From: UBA6522 sp965237785
GTDB taxonomy: Bacteria > Pseudomonadota > Gammaproteobacteria > Steroidobacterales > Rariloculaceae
Length of the DNA stretch: 64,000 nucleotides
Direction: 5' to 3'
Assembly (NCBI GenBank): GCA_965237785.1
Contig: OZ250159.1
Span: 4,092,001-4,156,000 of the forward strand
Every line of letters starts with the position of its first letter. Within the stretch, counting starts at the first letter, position 1. Under the pieces are notes generated by a model. The model did no database searches. It worked only from the letters and a program-made list of their open reading frames with translations, and had not been told where the DNA came from. The position numbers were made by a program, and so were the translations under genes. This document shows positions 43,125-53,700 of the stretch, in pieces.

Positions 43125-44168
43125 CTAGTCTACCGCGAAAATCGACGGACCGTGTTGATCCAGCAGTTCCAGTATCCGCCCTCCGCCGCGGGCCACGCAG
43201 GTGAGCGGCTCGTCGGCCAAAACCACGGGCAGGCCCGTCTCTTCCATCAGCAATTTGTCCAGGTCCGTCAGCAGCGCTCCGCCGCCGGTAACCACGATGC
43301 CGGCCTCGGCCACATCGGCGCCCAATTCCGGCGGGGTTTGTTCCAGCGCCGTTCGCACGGCACCGACGATTCCCTGGAGCGGTTCCTGAAGCGCCTCGAG
43401 AATTTCGTTGCTGTTCAACGAGAAGGCCCGGGGAACCCCCTCGGAAAGATTGCGTCCCTTGACCGAGGCTTCCTTCACCTCCTGTCCGGGGTAGGCGGTG
43501 CCGATCTCCATCTTGATTCGTTCCGCGGTGGCTTCGCCGATGAGCATGCCGTAGTTACGCCGCACATAGTTGATGATGGCCTCGTCAAATCGATCCCCGC
43601 CGATACGCACCGAGGCGGCATAGACAATGCCGTTCAGGGATATGATCGCCACCTCCGACGTGCCGCCGCCGATATCCAGCACCATGGAGCCGCGCGCTTC
43701 GTGCACCGGCATGCCCGCGCCGACCGCGGCGGCCATGGGTTCTTCCACCAGGAACACCCTGCGCGCCCCCGCCCGTTCGGTGGATTCGCGAATGGCGCGG
43801 CGTTCCACCTGGGTCGATCCGTAGGGCACGCAGACCAGAACCCGTGGCCTTGGCCTGAAGTACCGGGAACCGTGAGCCTTCTTGACGAAGTACTGGAGCA
43901 TTTTCTCGGTGATGTCGAAGTCCGCGATGACGCCATCCTTTAGCGGCCGGATGGCGGTCATGTTGCCCGGGGTCCTGCCGAGCATACTCTTCGCGTCCGC
44001 ACCGACGGCTTGCAATACGCTGCCTCCGCGGGCCCTGTCCTCACGGATCGCGACGACCGATGGCTCGTTGAGAATGACTCCGCGACCGCGGACATAGATC
44101 AGGGTATTCGCCGTACCGAGATCAATGGAAAGGTCGGTCGAAAAAAAACCGAGAAAGCGCTTTAACAT
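43125..44168 (-). CDS. mreB: Actin-like rod-shape protein MreB
   Basis: 347 residues from ATG 44168; the frame extends 21 codons upstream, but MreB normally begins with an amphipathic MLKRFLGFFS helix. ATP-binding motifs: IDLGTANTLIY, VLDIGGGTSEVAIISL and VTGGGALLTDLDKLL. It forms the filaments guiding the elongasome. It is the first gene of the mreBCD-mrdA-rodA-mltB-rlpA-dacA operon and diverges from gatC across about 107 bp that must contain both promoters. Confidence 0.97.
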   Translation of the reverse strand: MLKRFLGFFSTDLSIDLGTANTLIYVRGRGVILNEPSVVAIREDRARGGSVLQAVGADAKSMLGRTPGNMTAIRPLKDGVIADFDITEKMLQYFVKKAHGSRYFRPRPRVLVCVPYGSTQVERRAIRESTERAGARRVFLVEEPMAAAVGAGMPVHEARGSMVLDIGGGTSEVAIISLNGIVYAASVRIGGDRFDEAIINYVRRNYGMLIGEATAERIKMEIGTAYPGQEVKEASVKGRNLSEGVPRAFSLNSNEILEALQEPLQGIVGAVRTALEQTPPELGADVAEAGIVVTGGGALLTDLDKLLMEETGLPVVLADEPLTCVARGGGRILELLDQHGPSIFAVD

Positions 44169-44275
44169 TGTGTGACAAGGCAGCCACTGCAAACCAATCA
44201 GCACTTTATCAACGGGTAGGACAATCAGCAAGGCGAAGTGTATAGTTATGCGCCCGTTTTTCCGAGTTCCGCGCC

Positions 44276-44563
44276 GTGTATCTCAGTCTGGAAGAGGTCG
44301 AAAATCTCTGCATATTGTCCCGCCTGGAGATCACGCCGGCGGAGATCGGGGAGGTCACGGCCAAGCTTTCCGAGATCGTTGCGCTGGTGAACGCGCTTCA
44401 GGCGGTGGATACGAGCGGGGTGGCGCCCATGGCTCACCCGTTGGACCGGGCCCAGCGACTGCGCGAGGACCGCGTCACCGAGTTCGATCGCCGGGAGCGG
44501 TACCAGCGCAACGCACAACGGGTTGAACGGGACTTGTATCTCGTGCCCAAGGTCATCGACTAG
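44276..44563 (+). CDS. gatC: Asp-tRNA(Asn)/Glu-tRNA(Gln) amidotransferase subunit C
   Basis: 95 residues from GTG 44276; no in-frame ATG gives a better N-terminus. YLSLEEVENLCILSRLEITPAEIGEVTAKLSEIVALVNAL and DTSGVAPMAHPLD match GatC. The subunit stabilises GatA-GatB. A TATAGT box at 44241-44246 may be its -10 element, but no convincing -35 is seen. The gatCAB genes form one operon here. Confidence 0.93.
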   Translation: MYLSLEEVENLCILSRLEITPAEIGEVTAKLSEIVALVNALQAVDTSGVAPMAHPLDRAQRLREDRVTEFDRRERYQRNAQRVERDLYLVPKVID

Positions 44564-44618
44564 CCGCCGCACGCCGCGATAACCGGTTCACGATCCGGGC
44601 TGGAACCCCAGGACTGGG

Positions 44619-46070
44619 ATGCACAACGCAACCATTACACAACTGGCCGAGGCTCTCGGGTCGCGGCGTGTCTCCTCGCGGGAAGTCACCGCCTGCTTCC
44701 TGGAGCGCGTCGCGCAACTGGACGGCGAGCTCAACGCGTTCATCACCGTGACCGCCGACACCGCCCTGGAACAGGCCGAGCGAGCGGATGCGCGGCTCGC
44801 CGCCGGCGAGGCGACGACGCTCACGGGCATCCCGATCGCTCACAAGGATATTTTCTGTACCGAGGGCGTCAGGACCTCGTGCGGCTCGCGCATGCTCGAC
44901 AACTTTGTTTCCCCCTACGACGCCACCGTGGTTGAGCGGCTTGAGCAGGCCGGCGCCGTGATGGTGGGCAAGACCAACATGGATGAATTTGCCATGGGGT
45001 CTTCCAACGAAACCAGCTATTACGGACCGGTACGCAATCCCTGGGACCGGAATGCCGTTCCCGGCGGTTCCTCGGGCGGGTCCGCCGCGGCCGTGGCGGC
45101 GCGTCTGGTCGCCGGCGCCACCGGTACCGACACCGGTGGATCGATACGCCAACCGGCGGCGCTGTGCGGCATCACCGGCATCAAGCCGACTTACGGCCGG
45201 GTTTCCCGATGGGGCATGGTTGCCTTTGCGTCGAGTCTCGATCAGGCCGGCGTCCTGGCTCGCACCGCCGAGGACGCCGCCTCGATGCTGCAGGCCATGT
45301 CCGGTCCGGATCCCCGGGATTCGACCGCGTTGACCGATCCCGTTCCCGACTACGCGGCGGCGCTGGCGGAGCCGTGGGACAACCTCACCATCGGCGTGGC
45401 GGATAATTTCTTCGATGACGGACTCGACCCGGACAATGCGCAACGCGTGCGCGATGCACTGGCGGTTTACGAGAAGCTGGGCGCCACGCTCAAGGACATT
45501 CACCTTGAGAACATCGGGCTTTCGGTGCCGGTCTACTACGTCGTTGCGCCCGCCGAAGCGTCCTCCAACCTGTCGCGCTTTGACGGCGTGCGCTTCGGCC
45601 ATCGCGCGGAGGGCGCGGCGGAACTGGCCGAATTCTATATGCGGACCCGCGGCGAGGGATTCGGGTCGGAGGTCAAGCGGCGGGTCCTGACCGGCGCATA
45701 CGTACTTTCGGCGGGTTATTTCGATGCCTACTACCTGCAGGCGCAGAAGGTGCGCAAACTGATCAGCGAGGACTTCGCCAGGGCCTTCCGCGAGGTGGAC
45801 CTCATCGCCGGGCCAACTACGCCGACTCCCGCTTTCGCGTTGGGCCAGAAATTCAACGACCCGATCCAGATGTATCTCAACGATATCTACACCATCGGCG
45901 CCCCCTTGGCCGGACTGCCGGCGATCTCGCTGCCGTGCGGTCTGGTGAACGGGCTGCCGGTGGGGTTGCAGTTGATGGGGCCGCATCTCAGCGAGAGCCG
46001 TTTGCTCAGGGCCGCGCACTTCTTCCAGCGGGAAACCGACTGGCACGCACTCGTGCCGCCGGGGTATTGA
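44619..46070 (+). CDS. gatA: Asp-tRNA(Asn)/Glu-tRNA(Gln) amidotransferase subunit A
   Basis: 483 residues, amidase-signature family. The catalytic triad is K76, S151 (cis) and S175 (nucleophile) in IPIAHKD, PGGSSGGSAAAVAA and DTGGSIRQPA. It releases ammonia from glutamine for transamidation of misacylated tRNA in the complex with GatB. 55 bp separate it from gatC and 2 bp from gatB. Confidence 0.97.
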   Translation: MHNATITQLAEALGSRRVSSREVTACFLERVAQLDGELNAFITVTADTALEQAERADARLAAGEATTLTGIPIAHKDIFCTEGVRTSCGSRMLDNFVSPYDATVVERLEQAGAVMVGKTNMDEFAMGSSNETSYYGPVRNPWDRNAVPGGSSGGSAAAVAARLVAGATGTDTGGSIRQPAALCGITGIKPTYGRVSRWGMVAFASSLDQAGVLARTAEDAASMLQAMSGPDPRDSTALTDPVPDYAAALAEPWDNLTIGVADNFFDDGLDPDNAQRVRDALAVYEKLGATLKDIHLENIGLSVPVYYVVAPAEASSNLSRFDGVRFGHRAEGAAELAEFYMRTRGEGFGSEVKRRVLTGAYVLSAGYFDAYYLQAQKVRKLISEDFARAFREVDLIAGPTTPTPAFALGQKFNDPIQMYLNDIYTIGAPLAGLPAISLPCGLVNGLPVGLQLMGPHLSESRLLRAAHFFQRETDWHALVPPGY

Positions 46071-46072
46071 TC

Positions 46073-47512
46073 ATGGACTGGGAAGCCGTCATCGGATTGG
46101 AGATCCATTCCCAACTCGCCACCGCGAGCAAGATATTCTCGGGTTCCTCCACCCGTTACGGCGCTACCCCCAACAGCCAGGCGTCGCTTGTCGACCTGGG
46201 TTATCCGGGCGTGCTGCCGGTGCTGAATGCGAGCACCGTGCACATGGCGATAAAGTTCGGTCTGGCGACGGGTTGCACTATCGCCAGCCGCTCCGTCTTC
46301 GCGCGCAAAAACTACTTCTATCCCGATCTTCCGAAGGGATACCAGATTTCCCAATACGAGCTGCCCATCGTCCATGGCGGCCAGCTGGAGATCGTCACGG
46401 AGGACGGCGATGTCAAGACCATCGGAATCACCCGCGCGCACCTGGAGGAGGATGCCGGCAAGTCGTTGCACGAGGACTTTCAGGGTTTGAGCGGCATCGA
46501 TTTGAATCGCGCCGGAACGCCGCTGCTGGAAATCGTTTCCGAGCCTGACCTTCGCTCCGCCCGGGAAGCGGGCAACTACATGCGCGCGATCCACACGTTG
46601 GTACGTTATTTGGGTATCTCCGACGGCAACATGCAGGAGGGTTCGTTCCGCTGCGACGCCAACGTCTCCGTCAGACCGCGGGGCCGGGCACGGTTGGGAA
46701 CGCGGACGGAGATCAAGAACCTGAATTCGTTCCGCTTTGTGGAAAAGGCCATCGAAGTGGAGATCGACCGGCAGATCGATGTGCTTGAAGACGGCGGCAA
46801 GATCGTTCAGGAAACGCGCTTGTACGACGCCGCCAGAAACGAGACTCGCGCCATGCGCGGCAAGGAAGAGGCCAACGATTACCGGTATTTCCCGGATCCC
46901 GACCTGTTGCCGGTGGTCATCGATGATGATCTTGTCGAGGCGTTGCGCGGCGAGTTGCCCGAATTGCCCGCGGCCAAGCGGCAGCGTTTTGCCGATCGAT
47001 ACGGGCTTTCGGCCTACGACACCGGCGTACTCACCGAGTCCCTGGCGGCAGCGAACTACTTCGAAGCCGCGGTGGGCGCGGCCCGCTCGGCATCGCCGAA
47101 AGCGGTATCCAACTGGTTCCAGAGCGAACTCACCGCACTTCTCAATCGGCATGGCGCGGATGTTGCCGCGACGAAAATTACCGCGGAAACGTTTGCCGCG
47201 CTGGTCGACCGAGTCGCCGACGGAACCCTTTCCGGCAACCTCGGCAAGGAAGTGCTCGAAGCGCTGTGGGACGGCGATGGCACGGTGGATGAGATTATCC
47301 ACGCGCGCGGACTACAACAGATCAGCGATGAGGGCGCCATCGAGACCCTGGTGGATGACGTCATCGCCGCGTTTCCCGAGCAGGTGGAGCAGTACAGAAG
47401 CGGCAAGGTCAAGGTCATCGGCTTTCTGGTGGGGCAGGTGATGAAGGCGTCGAGGGGGAAGGCCAATCCGCGGCAGGCAAACGAGGTGTTGAGGGGCAAG
47501 CTCTCGGCCTGA
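46073..47512 (+). CDS. gatB: Asp-tRNA(Asn)/Glu-tRNA(Gln) amidotransferase subunit B
   Basis: 479 residues from ATG 46073; longer frames overlap gatA. WEAVIGLEIHSQLATASKIFSG, NYFYPDLPKGYQISQYELPI, DLNRAGTPLLEIVSEPD and the MQEGSFRCDANVSVRP motif define GatB, which binds and phosphorylates the misacylated tRNA end. A C-terminal YqeY/helical domain runs to the end. Its presence implies transamidation is used to make Gln-tRNA or Asn-tRNA; whether GlnRS and AsnRS also exist cannot be seen here. Confidence 0.97.
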   Translation: MDWEAVIGLEIHSQLATASKIFSGSSTRYGATPNSQASLVDLGYPGVLPVLNASTVHMAIKFGLATGCTIASRSVFARKNYFYPDLPKGYQISQYELPIVHGGQLEIVTEDGDVKTIGITRAHLEEDAGKSLHEDFQGLSGIDLNRAGTPLLEIVSEPDLRSAREAGNYMRAIHTLVRYLGISDGNMQEGSFRCDANVSVRPRGRARLGTRTEIKNLNSFRFVEKAIEVEIDRQIDVLEDGGKIVQETRLYDAARNETRAMRGKEEANDYRYFPDPDLLPVVIDDDLVEALRGELPELPAAKRQRFADRYGLSAYDTGVLTESLAAANYFEAAVGAARSASPKAVSNWFQSELTALLNRHGADVAATKITAETFAALVDRVADGTLSGNLGKEVLEALWDGDGTVDEIIHARGLQQISDEGAIETLVDDVIAAFPEQVEQYRSGKVKVIGFLVGQVMKASRGKANPRQANEVLRGKLSA

Positions 47513-47737
47513 ATTGCCATAGCCCGCATTGCTTGCCGGTAATAGTCCCGAGGGCGCGCGACGCCGTTGCGCCACCCGTCATCGCGGTGCCCCGACACCG
47601 CATTCCCTGGCCAGATGAATCACTCCGTCTGGTACACTGGAAGCATCCCGGGTATTCTTGCCGGAGCGTAGCAGTCCAGGTGCTCGCATATTGCGTAAAA
47701 ATCGTCCATAATCGGCTGAAAATGTTGAGGAAAGAAC

Positions 47738-48274
47738 ATGATCGAAATAACCAAGAAAAAGGCTGCACCCGTGTCAGACGACTCACGGCGCAACCCGATA
47801 TCCAGGATGCTCAAGCAACCCAAGACGGATATGAACGCACTCGCGGCGAGCAAACCGCCAGCCAAGAAACCGGTGGACAGCGCACGCTCAGCGATCAAGG
47901 CAAAGCCCTCCGAGTCGACCGCGACTGTCGGCGCGACCATCAAGATCAAGGGCGATGTTTCCGGTAGGGAGGACATTTTCGTGAACGGCAGCATCGAAGG
48001 CACGGTTGACTTGGCCAACAATGACGCCACCGTCGAGCATTCCGGCCGCGTCAAGGGAAGCATCGTGGCGAAGCAGGTGCGGATCAAGGGCGAAGTCATT
48101 GGCGATATCGAAGCGGTTGAAAAGATCACCATTTATGCCACCGGCGCGGTGCAGGGTACGATCGTTTCCCCGCGGGTCGAGGTCGAGGACGGCGCGAAAT
48201 TCAAGGGCCGCATCGATATGGTTTTCGATACCGGCAGCGACGATGTCGCGCCGCTGAAAAATCCGAAGACTTGA
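47738..48274 (+). CDS. Bactofilin
   Basis: 178 residues from ATG 47738 with a GAGGAAAG site. An N-terminal proline- and lysine-rich disordered tail (1-60) precedes the bactofilin beta-helix core (about 62-165): IKIKGDVSGREDIFVNGSIEGTVDL, then SGRVKGSIVAKQVRIKGEVIGDIEAVEKITIYATGAVQGTIVSPRVEVEDGAKFKGRIDM, with the repeating G-x-I/V spacing. Bactofilins form nucleotide-independent cytoskeletal filaments often tied to cell-wall enzymes. The next gene starts 7 bp later. Confidence 0.92.
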   Translation: MIEITKKKAAPVSDDSRRNPISRMLKQPKTDMNALAASKPPAKKPVDSARSAIKAKPSESTATVGATIKIKGDVSGREDIFVNGSIEGTVDLANNDATVEHSGRVKGSIVAKQVRIKGEVIGDIEAVEKITIYATGAVQGTIVSPRVEVEDGAKFKGRIDMVFDTGSDDVAPLKNPKT

Positions 48275-48281
48275 GGCTTGA

Positions 48282-48905
48282 ATGGGGGCGAGGGCATCCA
48301 ATGGTTCGGCCCGGGAATCGGGTCCGAAAAGGATTCCGCCGCCCGAAAGCTGGTCTTTCGAATCCACGCGCATTCTTCCTCAGGTATTCGACGGGCTTGA
48401 TACCACGGGAAAGCTGAGTGTTCTCGATGCCGGTCCGGCCGAGCCCGTGACGGTCGACTTTTTTCGCCGGTTCCGGTGCCAGTTCTTCGTTGCCAACTTG
48501 TTCGATCGGTCGGCGCCGGAGCGGGGCGTCGAACCGTTTTCGGCATTTCTCGATGCCCACAGCAATGCCCGCTTCGACATCTGTCTGCTGTGGGATTACG
48601 TCAATTACCCGGATGACGCCGCATTCGCGGAATTCGTAGCGGCTCTCGGCAACCATGTTCATGAACGTACGCGAATCTATGCCATCGGCGCCTACTCGAC
48701 CGAAGCACTGCTAAGGGCCCATCGCTACGCGATCACCTCTGTGCATCGACTCGCGATTCGGCCGGTCGCCGAACGGGTTCCCCACGCCCGGACGCAGAAC
48801 GACATCGTCAATGCCATGCCGCGGTTTTTTGTGCATCGGGCCGCGCTTCGACGCGACAATCGGCTTGAATTAATGCTGCGGCCCAGGGCGACGACGATGG
48901 GGTAG
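48282..48905 (+). CDS. Unknown protein, methyltransferase-like fold possible
   Basis: 207 residues, no signal peptide. After a polar N-terminus, a strand-loop KLSVLDAGPAEPVTVDFFRRF resembles motif I of Rossmann methyltransferases, and RFDICLLWDYVNYPDDAAFAEFVAALG resembles the later motif IV/helix, but the glycine pattern of a true SAM site is missing. It is therefore perhaps a methyltransferase-like protein without activity. It lies 7 bp behind the bactofilin gene and probably shares its transcript, so a role in filament function is possible. I do not recognise a family. Confidence 0.6.
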   Translation: MGARASNGSARESGPKRIPPPESWSFESTRILPQVFDGLDTTGKLSVLDAGPAEPVTVDFFRRFRCQFFVANLFDRSAPERGVEPFSAFLDAHSNARFDICLLWDYVNYPDDAAFAEFVAALGNHVHERTRIYAIGAYSTEALLRAHRYAITSVHRLAIRPVAERVPHARTQNDIVNAMPRFFVHRAALRRDNRLELMLRPRATTMG

Positions 48906-48985
48906 CAGCGACCGTTTGGCGCTAATCTCGCGTCCGCGGATTCTTTATTGGTCCATTGACAGCCGAGCTGCGCGCATATATATAA

Positions 48986-49001
48986 CAATATCTTTATATT
49001 G
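48986..49001. promoter_or_regulatory. Inverted repeat before the ArsR-methyltransferase/metF/metH unit
   Basis: Perfect palindrome CAATAT-CTTT-ATATTG, 10 bp before the regulator ATG, with an A/T-rich run (TATATATAA) directly upstream that could form the promoter. A dimeric ArsR-type repressor typically binds such sites, so autoregulation together with control of metF-metH is likely. Confidence 0.65.
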
Positions 49002-49011
49002 AGATGGTGCT

Positions 49012-49929
49012 ATGCAGAACTTTCAGGCGTTGGCGGGCTTGCTTCAAGTGCTCCAGGACCCGACGCGCTTGCGCCTGCTTTGGGGTTTGCGCCACGGGGA
49101 ATTGGCGGTGGGCGAGATTGTCCAGGTTACCGGTCTCAGCCAGCCCCGCGTATCCAGGCACCTGAAGCTGCTTTGCGACGCCCGCGTCGTTCGACGCACG
49201 CCTGACCAGAATGAAGTCTATTACCGAGCCACCATCGACGATGACCGCCGCGCCCTGGTCGAAACGGTCCTGGCAAATGTTCCCGAAGACGATCCGATCA
49301 TCGTCCGCGACCGGGAACGGCTTACCTCGATCCTGGACAGCCGCCAGGCCCGGGCCCGGGCGCTGTTGACACGGTTGGGAGTGCGGCCGCTGAGCGCCGC
49401 CGAGATGTCCGACGTAAGCGCAGTGGCGGATGCGCTGTTGTTGCGGGGGCCGCCCGGGGACACGGCCGGCGAACCATTGGGGGACGTACTCGATGTCGGC
49501 ACCGGCACCGGAAGCATGCTTCGGCTTTTGGCGAACCGGGCCGAACGGACCGTGGCCGTGGATCTGTCACGGGACATGCGCCTGATTGCGCGGGCTACCG
49601 TGCTCGGCGCCGGACTGCCCAATTGCACGGTGCAGCAGGGCGACATGTACGACCTGGATTTCCCGAGGAATTATTTCGATCTGGTGACCATGGACCGGGT
49701 GCTGGGCACCGCGGATCACCCCGGCCGCGTGCTCGGGGAAGCCACGCGCGTGATCAGGAACGGGGGGCGGCTCCTGGTAGTGGAGACATCGGGCCCGCTC
49801 GCCGAGGAGTCGCACCTGGTCAGCTACCTGAGGGGCGCGGGGCTGTCGCCCGCGGGATTGCAGGGCACAGCGCAAGGGACCGCCCTGGTCGCGCTCGCCG
49901 TCAAGGACCGTGCCGACAGCCATGCGTAG
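49012..49929 (+). CDS. ArsR-family regulator fused to a SAM methyltransferase-type domain (SahR-like)
   Basis: 305 residues. Residues 5-80 form a winged helix (LLQVLQDPTRLRLLWGL, then VGEIVQVTGLSQPRVSRHLKLLCDARVV) of the ArsR family without metal-binding cysteines typical of metal sensors. Residues about 155-300 form a SAM-binding domain with VLDVGTGTGSMLRLLA and RTVAVDLS. Such fusions encoded next to methionine genes are known as SahR, repressors sensing S-adenosylhomocysteine. Here the gene leads directly into metF (overlap 8 bp) and metH, which strongly supports this role. A perfect inverted repeat lies 10 bp upstream. Confidence 0.82.
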   Translation: MQNFQALAGLLQVLQDPTRLRLLWGLRHGELAVGEIVQVTGLSQPRVSRHLKLLCDARVVRRTPDQNEVYYRATIDDDRRALVETVLANVPEDDPIIVRDRERLTSILDSRQARARALLTRLGVRPLSAAEMSDVSAVADALLLRGPPGDTAGEPLGDVLDVGTGTGSMLRLLANRAERTVAVDLSRDMRLIARATVLGAGLPNCTVQQGDMYDLDFPRNYFDLVTMDRVLGTADHPGRVLGEATRVIRNGGRLLVVETSGPLAEESHLVSYLRGAGLSPAGLQGTAQGTALVALAVKDRADSHA

Positions 49930-50791
49930 CAACATCCAGGTTTCTTTCGAGTTCTTCCCACCCGCGACCGAGCAGATGGAACAGACGCTGTGGCGTTCCG
50001 TGAAGCGACTTGAGCCGCTGCAACCGCGGTTCGTCTCGGTGACATACGGCGCGGACGGTTCCACCCGCGACCGCACTCATCGCGTGGTTCAGCGAATTCG
50101 CCGCGAAACCGCACTCGCCTGCGCGCCCCATCTCACCTGCATCGATGCTCGCCGCAAAGACGTTCTGGACATCGCCCGGGGATACTGGGACGCGGGCATT
50201 CGGCATTTGGTTGCGCTGCGCGGCGACCTTCCGCAAGGCGCGCGCACCTACGTTCCGGACCAAGGCGGATTTGCCTATGCGTCGGACCTGGTCAAGGGGT
50301 TGCTCACGGTGGGCCGATTCGATATTTCGGTCGCCGCCTACCCTGAAGTGCATCCCGAAGCTCCGAGCGCCGCGGCCGACCTGGACAACCTGAAGCGCAA
50401 GATCGACCTGGGCGCCTCCCGTGCGATTACACAGTTCTTTTTCGACACCGACACGTACCTGCGGTTTCGCGACCGGTGTCACCGCGCCGGCGTGGACGTG
50501 GCCATCGTTCCCGGAATCCTTCCCATCGCGAATTTTCGCGGGATGTTGAAGTTCGCGTCCAGGTGCGGCGTCCAGGTGCCGACCCGGCTCCATGAGCGCT
50601 TCCGCGGCTTGGACGACGATCCGCGGACCCGGTTGACGATCGCCGCCGGTGTGGCCATCGAGCAGGTGGACCAGTTGCGCCGCCACGGCGTCGAAGAGTT
50701 TCACTTCTATACATTGAACCGATCGGAACTCACCTACGCCATATGTCATGCGCTGGGGCTGAAGCCCGGCGCGGTGGAGCGCGCGGGGTGA
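49922..50791 (+). CDS. metF: 5,10-methylenetetrahydrofolate reductase
   Basis: 289 residues from ATG 49922, overlapping the regulator by 8 bp. NIQVSFEFFPPATEQME carries the catalytic glutamate; FVSVTYGADGSTRDRT, HLVALRGDLP and ASRAITQFFFD are MetF blocks for FAD and folate binding. It reduces methylene-THF to methyl-THF, the methyl donor for MetH encoded next. Ends GTGA, coupling to metH. Confidence 0.95.
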   Translation: MRSNIQVSFEFFPPATEQMEQTLWRSVKRLEPLQPRFVSVTYGADGSTRDRTHRVVQRIRRETALACAPHLTCIDARRKDVLDIARGYWDAGIRHLVALRGDLPQGARTYVPDQGGFAYASDLVKGLLTVGRFDISVAAYPEVHPEAPSAAADLDNLKRKIDLGASRAITQFFFDTDTYLRFRDRCHRAGVDVAIVPGILPIANFRGMLKFASRCGVQVPTRLHERFRGLDDDPRTRLTIAAGVAIEQVDQLRRHGVEEFHFYTLNRSELTYAICHALGLKPGAVERAG

Positions 50792-53700
50792 ACGGGGGGA
50801 ACGCCCGACTGCGAGCACTTCTTGGCCAGCGCATCGTCATTCTGGACGGCGCGCTGGGTACCAGTGTGCAGGCGCTTGAACTCACCGAAGCGGACTTTCG
50901 GGGCGAGCGGTTTGCCGACTGGCCGCGGGAACTCAAGGGCAACAACGATCTGCTCTGTATCACTCAGCCCGAGCGGGTCGCACGGATTCATCGGGAATTT
51001 CTCGACGCCGGCGCCGACATCATCACCACCAATACGTTCAATGCCTCGGAGCCCTCCCAGGCCGACTACGGGATGGAGTCCCTGGTAGAGGAATTGAACC
51101 TTGCCGCGGCGCAACTCGCCCGCAAGACAGCCGATACGGTGGCTGCCGGCACCGGCATTCCACGTTTCGTCGCCGGGGCATTGGGTCCGACCAACCGCAC
51201 CAGTTCCATCTCGCCCGACGTGAACGATCCGGGACAGCGTGACATCACCTTCGATCAGCTGACCGACACCTACGGCACGGCGGCGGCGGCGCTGATTCGA
51301 GGGGGCGTCGATTTTCTGATGGTGGAAACCGTATTCGACACGCTCAACGCCAAGGCGGCGCTGTACGCGATCCGGCTGCTGCGGGACACTGCGGGACTCG
51401 ACGTCCCGGTGATGATCTCCGGCACCATCACCGACGCCTCCGGCCGCACGCTTTCCGGGCAGACGCTTGAGGCGTTCTACAATTCCCTCTGCCACGCCCA
51501 ACCGCTGCTCATCGGCCTCAACTGCGCACAGGGGGCCGCCGAATTGCGTCCCTATGTGGAAGAGTTGGCTAACCTGTCGGAATTTCCGGTGAGCGTGCAT
51601 CCAAACGCTGGATTGCCCAACGAGTTCGGTGAATACGACGATACACCGGAGCACATGGCCGAAGTGCTCGGCGAGTTCGCGGCCAACGGGTGGATCAACC
51701 TTGCCGGTGGGTGTTGCGGTACCACCGCGAGGCATACCCGGGCCATTGCCGAGGCGGTCCGCAAGCACGCGCCCAGACGCTCGCGCAAGGTACCGAGAAT
51801 AACCCGGCTCTCGGGGCTCGAATCCTGCACGATCGGTCCGGACAGCCTGTTCGTCAACGTGGGCGAACGTACCAATGTCACCGGTTCGGCACGCTTCAGG
51901 CGGCTGATCGAGGCCGAGGATTACGAGCAGGCGGTGAATGTCGCGCGCGATCAGGTGCAGAACGGATCCCAGATCATCGACGTCAATATGGATGAAGGCA
52001 TGCTGGACAGCGAAGCCGCCATGCAGCGTTTTCTCAACCTTGTGGCCGCGGAGCCGGACATCGCGCGCGTTCCGGTCATGTTGGACTCGTCCAAGTGGTC
52101 GGTGATCGTGGCAGGGCTCAAGTGCTTGCAGGGCAAGGGCGTCGTCAATTCCATCAGCCTCAAGGAGGGCGAGGCCGCATTCCTGCAGCAGGCGCGCGAG
52201 ATTCTTCGCTTCGGCGCCGCCGTGGTCGTGATGGCCTTTGACGAACAGGGTCAGGCAGAGACGGTCGAACGCCGGGTCGCGATCTGCAGGCGCTGCCATG
52301 ACCTGCTGGTCAACAAGGTCGGTTTTCCTCCCGAGGACATCATCTTCGATCCGAACATCTTCGCCGTCGCTACCGGGATCGAGGAGCACAACGACTACTC
52401 GGTCGCCTTCATCGAGGCGACGCGGCGAATCAAGTCCGAATGGCCTCAAGTCCTGGTGAGCGGTGGCGTCAGCAACGTGTCGTTCTCCTTCCGGGGCAAC
52501 AACCCGGTCCGCGAAGCCATGCATTCAACGTTTCTCTATCACGCGATTCGCGCGGGGATGGATATGGGCATCGTCAACGCGGGCCAACTCGCGGTCTACG
52601 AGGATATTCCCGCAGGATTGCGGGAGGCTGCGGAAGACGTGATCCTCAACCGCCGCGCCGATGCCACGGAGCGCCTCGTGGCTGCAGCGGAACAGGTTCG
52701 CGCCAGCGGTTCGCGGCGGCAGCAGAAAGCGGCCCAGGATTGGCGCGGCTGGCCCGTTGCCAGGCGCCTCGAACATGCGCTTGTGCACGGGATCGATCAA
52801 TTCGTCGTCGACGATACCGAGGAGGCGCGGCAGGCCGCGCAACAGCCGTTGGATGTCATCGAAGGTCCGCTGATGGACGGCATGAACATCGTCGGCGATC
52901 TCTTCGGGGCCGGCAAGATGTTCCTTCCCCAGGTGGTGAAATCCGCCCGCGTAATGAAAAAGGCGGTGGCCCATCTGGTGCCCTGGATCGAGGCTGAAAA
53001 AATCGGCGCCGGGACCAGGAACAGGCTGGTGATCGCCACGGTTCGCGGCGATGTTCACGATATCGGCAAGAAAATCGTCGGCGTGGTGCTGCAGTGCAAC
53101 AACTTCGAAGTGATCGATCTGGGCGTGATGGTGCCGGCGGAAAAGATCCTCGCGACCGCAAGGGAGGTCGGCGCGGACCTGATCGGGCTATCCGGGCTCA
53201 TCACCCCGTCGCTCGATGAAATGGTGCGCGTGGCCGGGGAGATGCAGCGCCGGGGATTCTCCGTCCCGCTGTTGATCGGCGGCGCGACCACTTCGCCCGC
53301 GCATACCAGCGTGAAGATTGATCCCGCCTACGAGGGCGTGGTGGTCTACGTCAAGGATGCCTCCCGCTCCGTGAACGTGGCGCAGTCCCTGTTGGGGGCG
53401 GGCGGCCCGGACTTCATCGACCGCATTGCCCGGGAACACGACCAGCGCCGCGCCCGCCACCGGACCCGGCGCAGGCGGGGTCCCTTGCTGACGCTTAGCC
53501 AGGCGCGTGCCAACAAGCTGACACTGGACTGGTCCGTCTATCAACCGCCAATTCCGCTGGTTATCGGCCGACGCGTGTTTGCAGACTACCCGCTGGCGGA
53601 ACTCGTGGAATACATCGATTGGATGCCGTTCTTCAACGCCTGGGAGTTCCACGGCCGATTCCCCCGTATTCTTGACGATCCCACCGTGGGTGAGGCCTGC

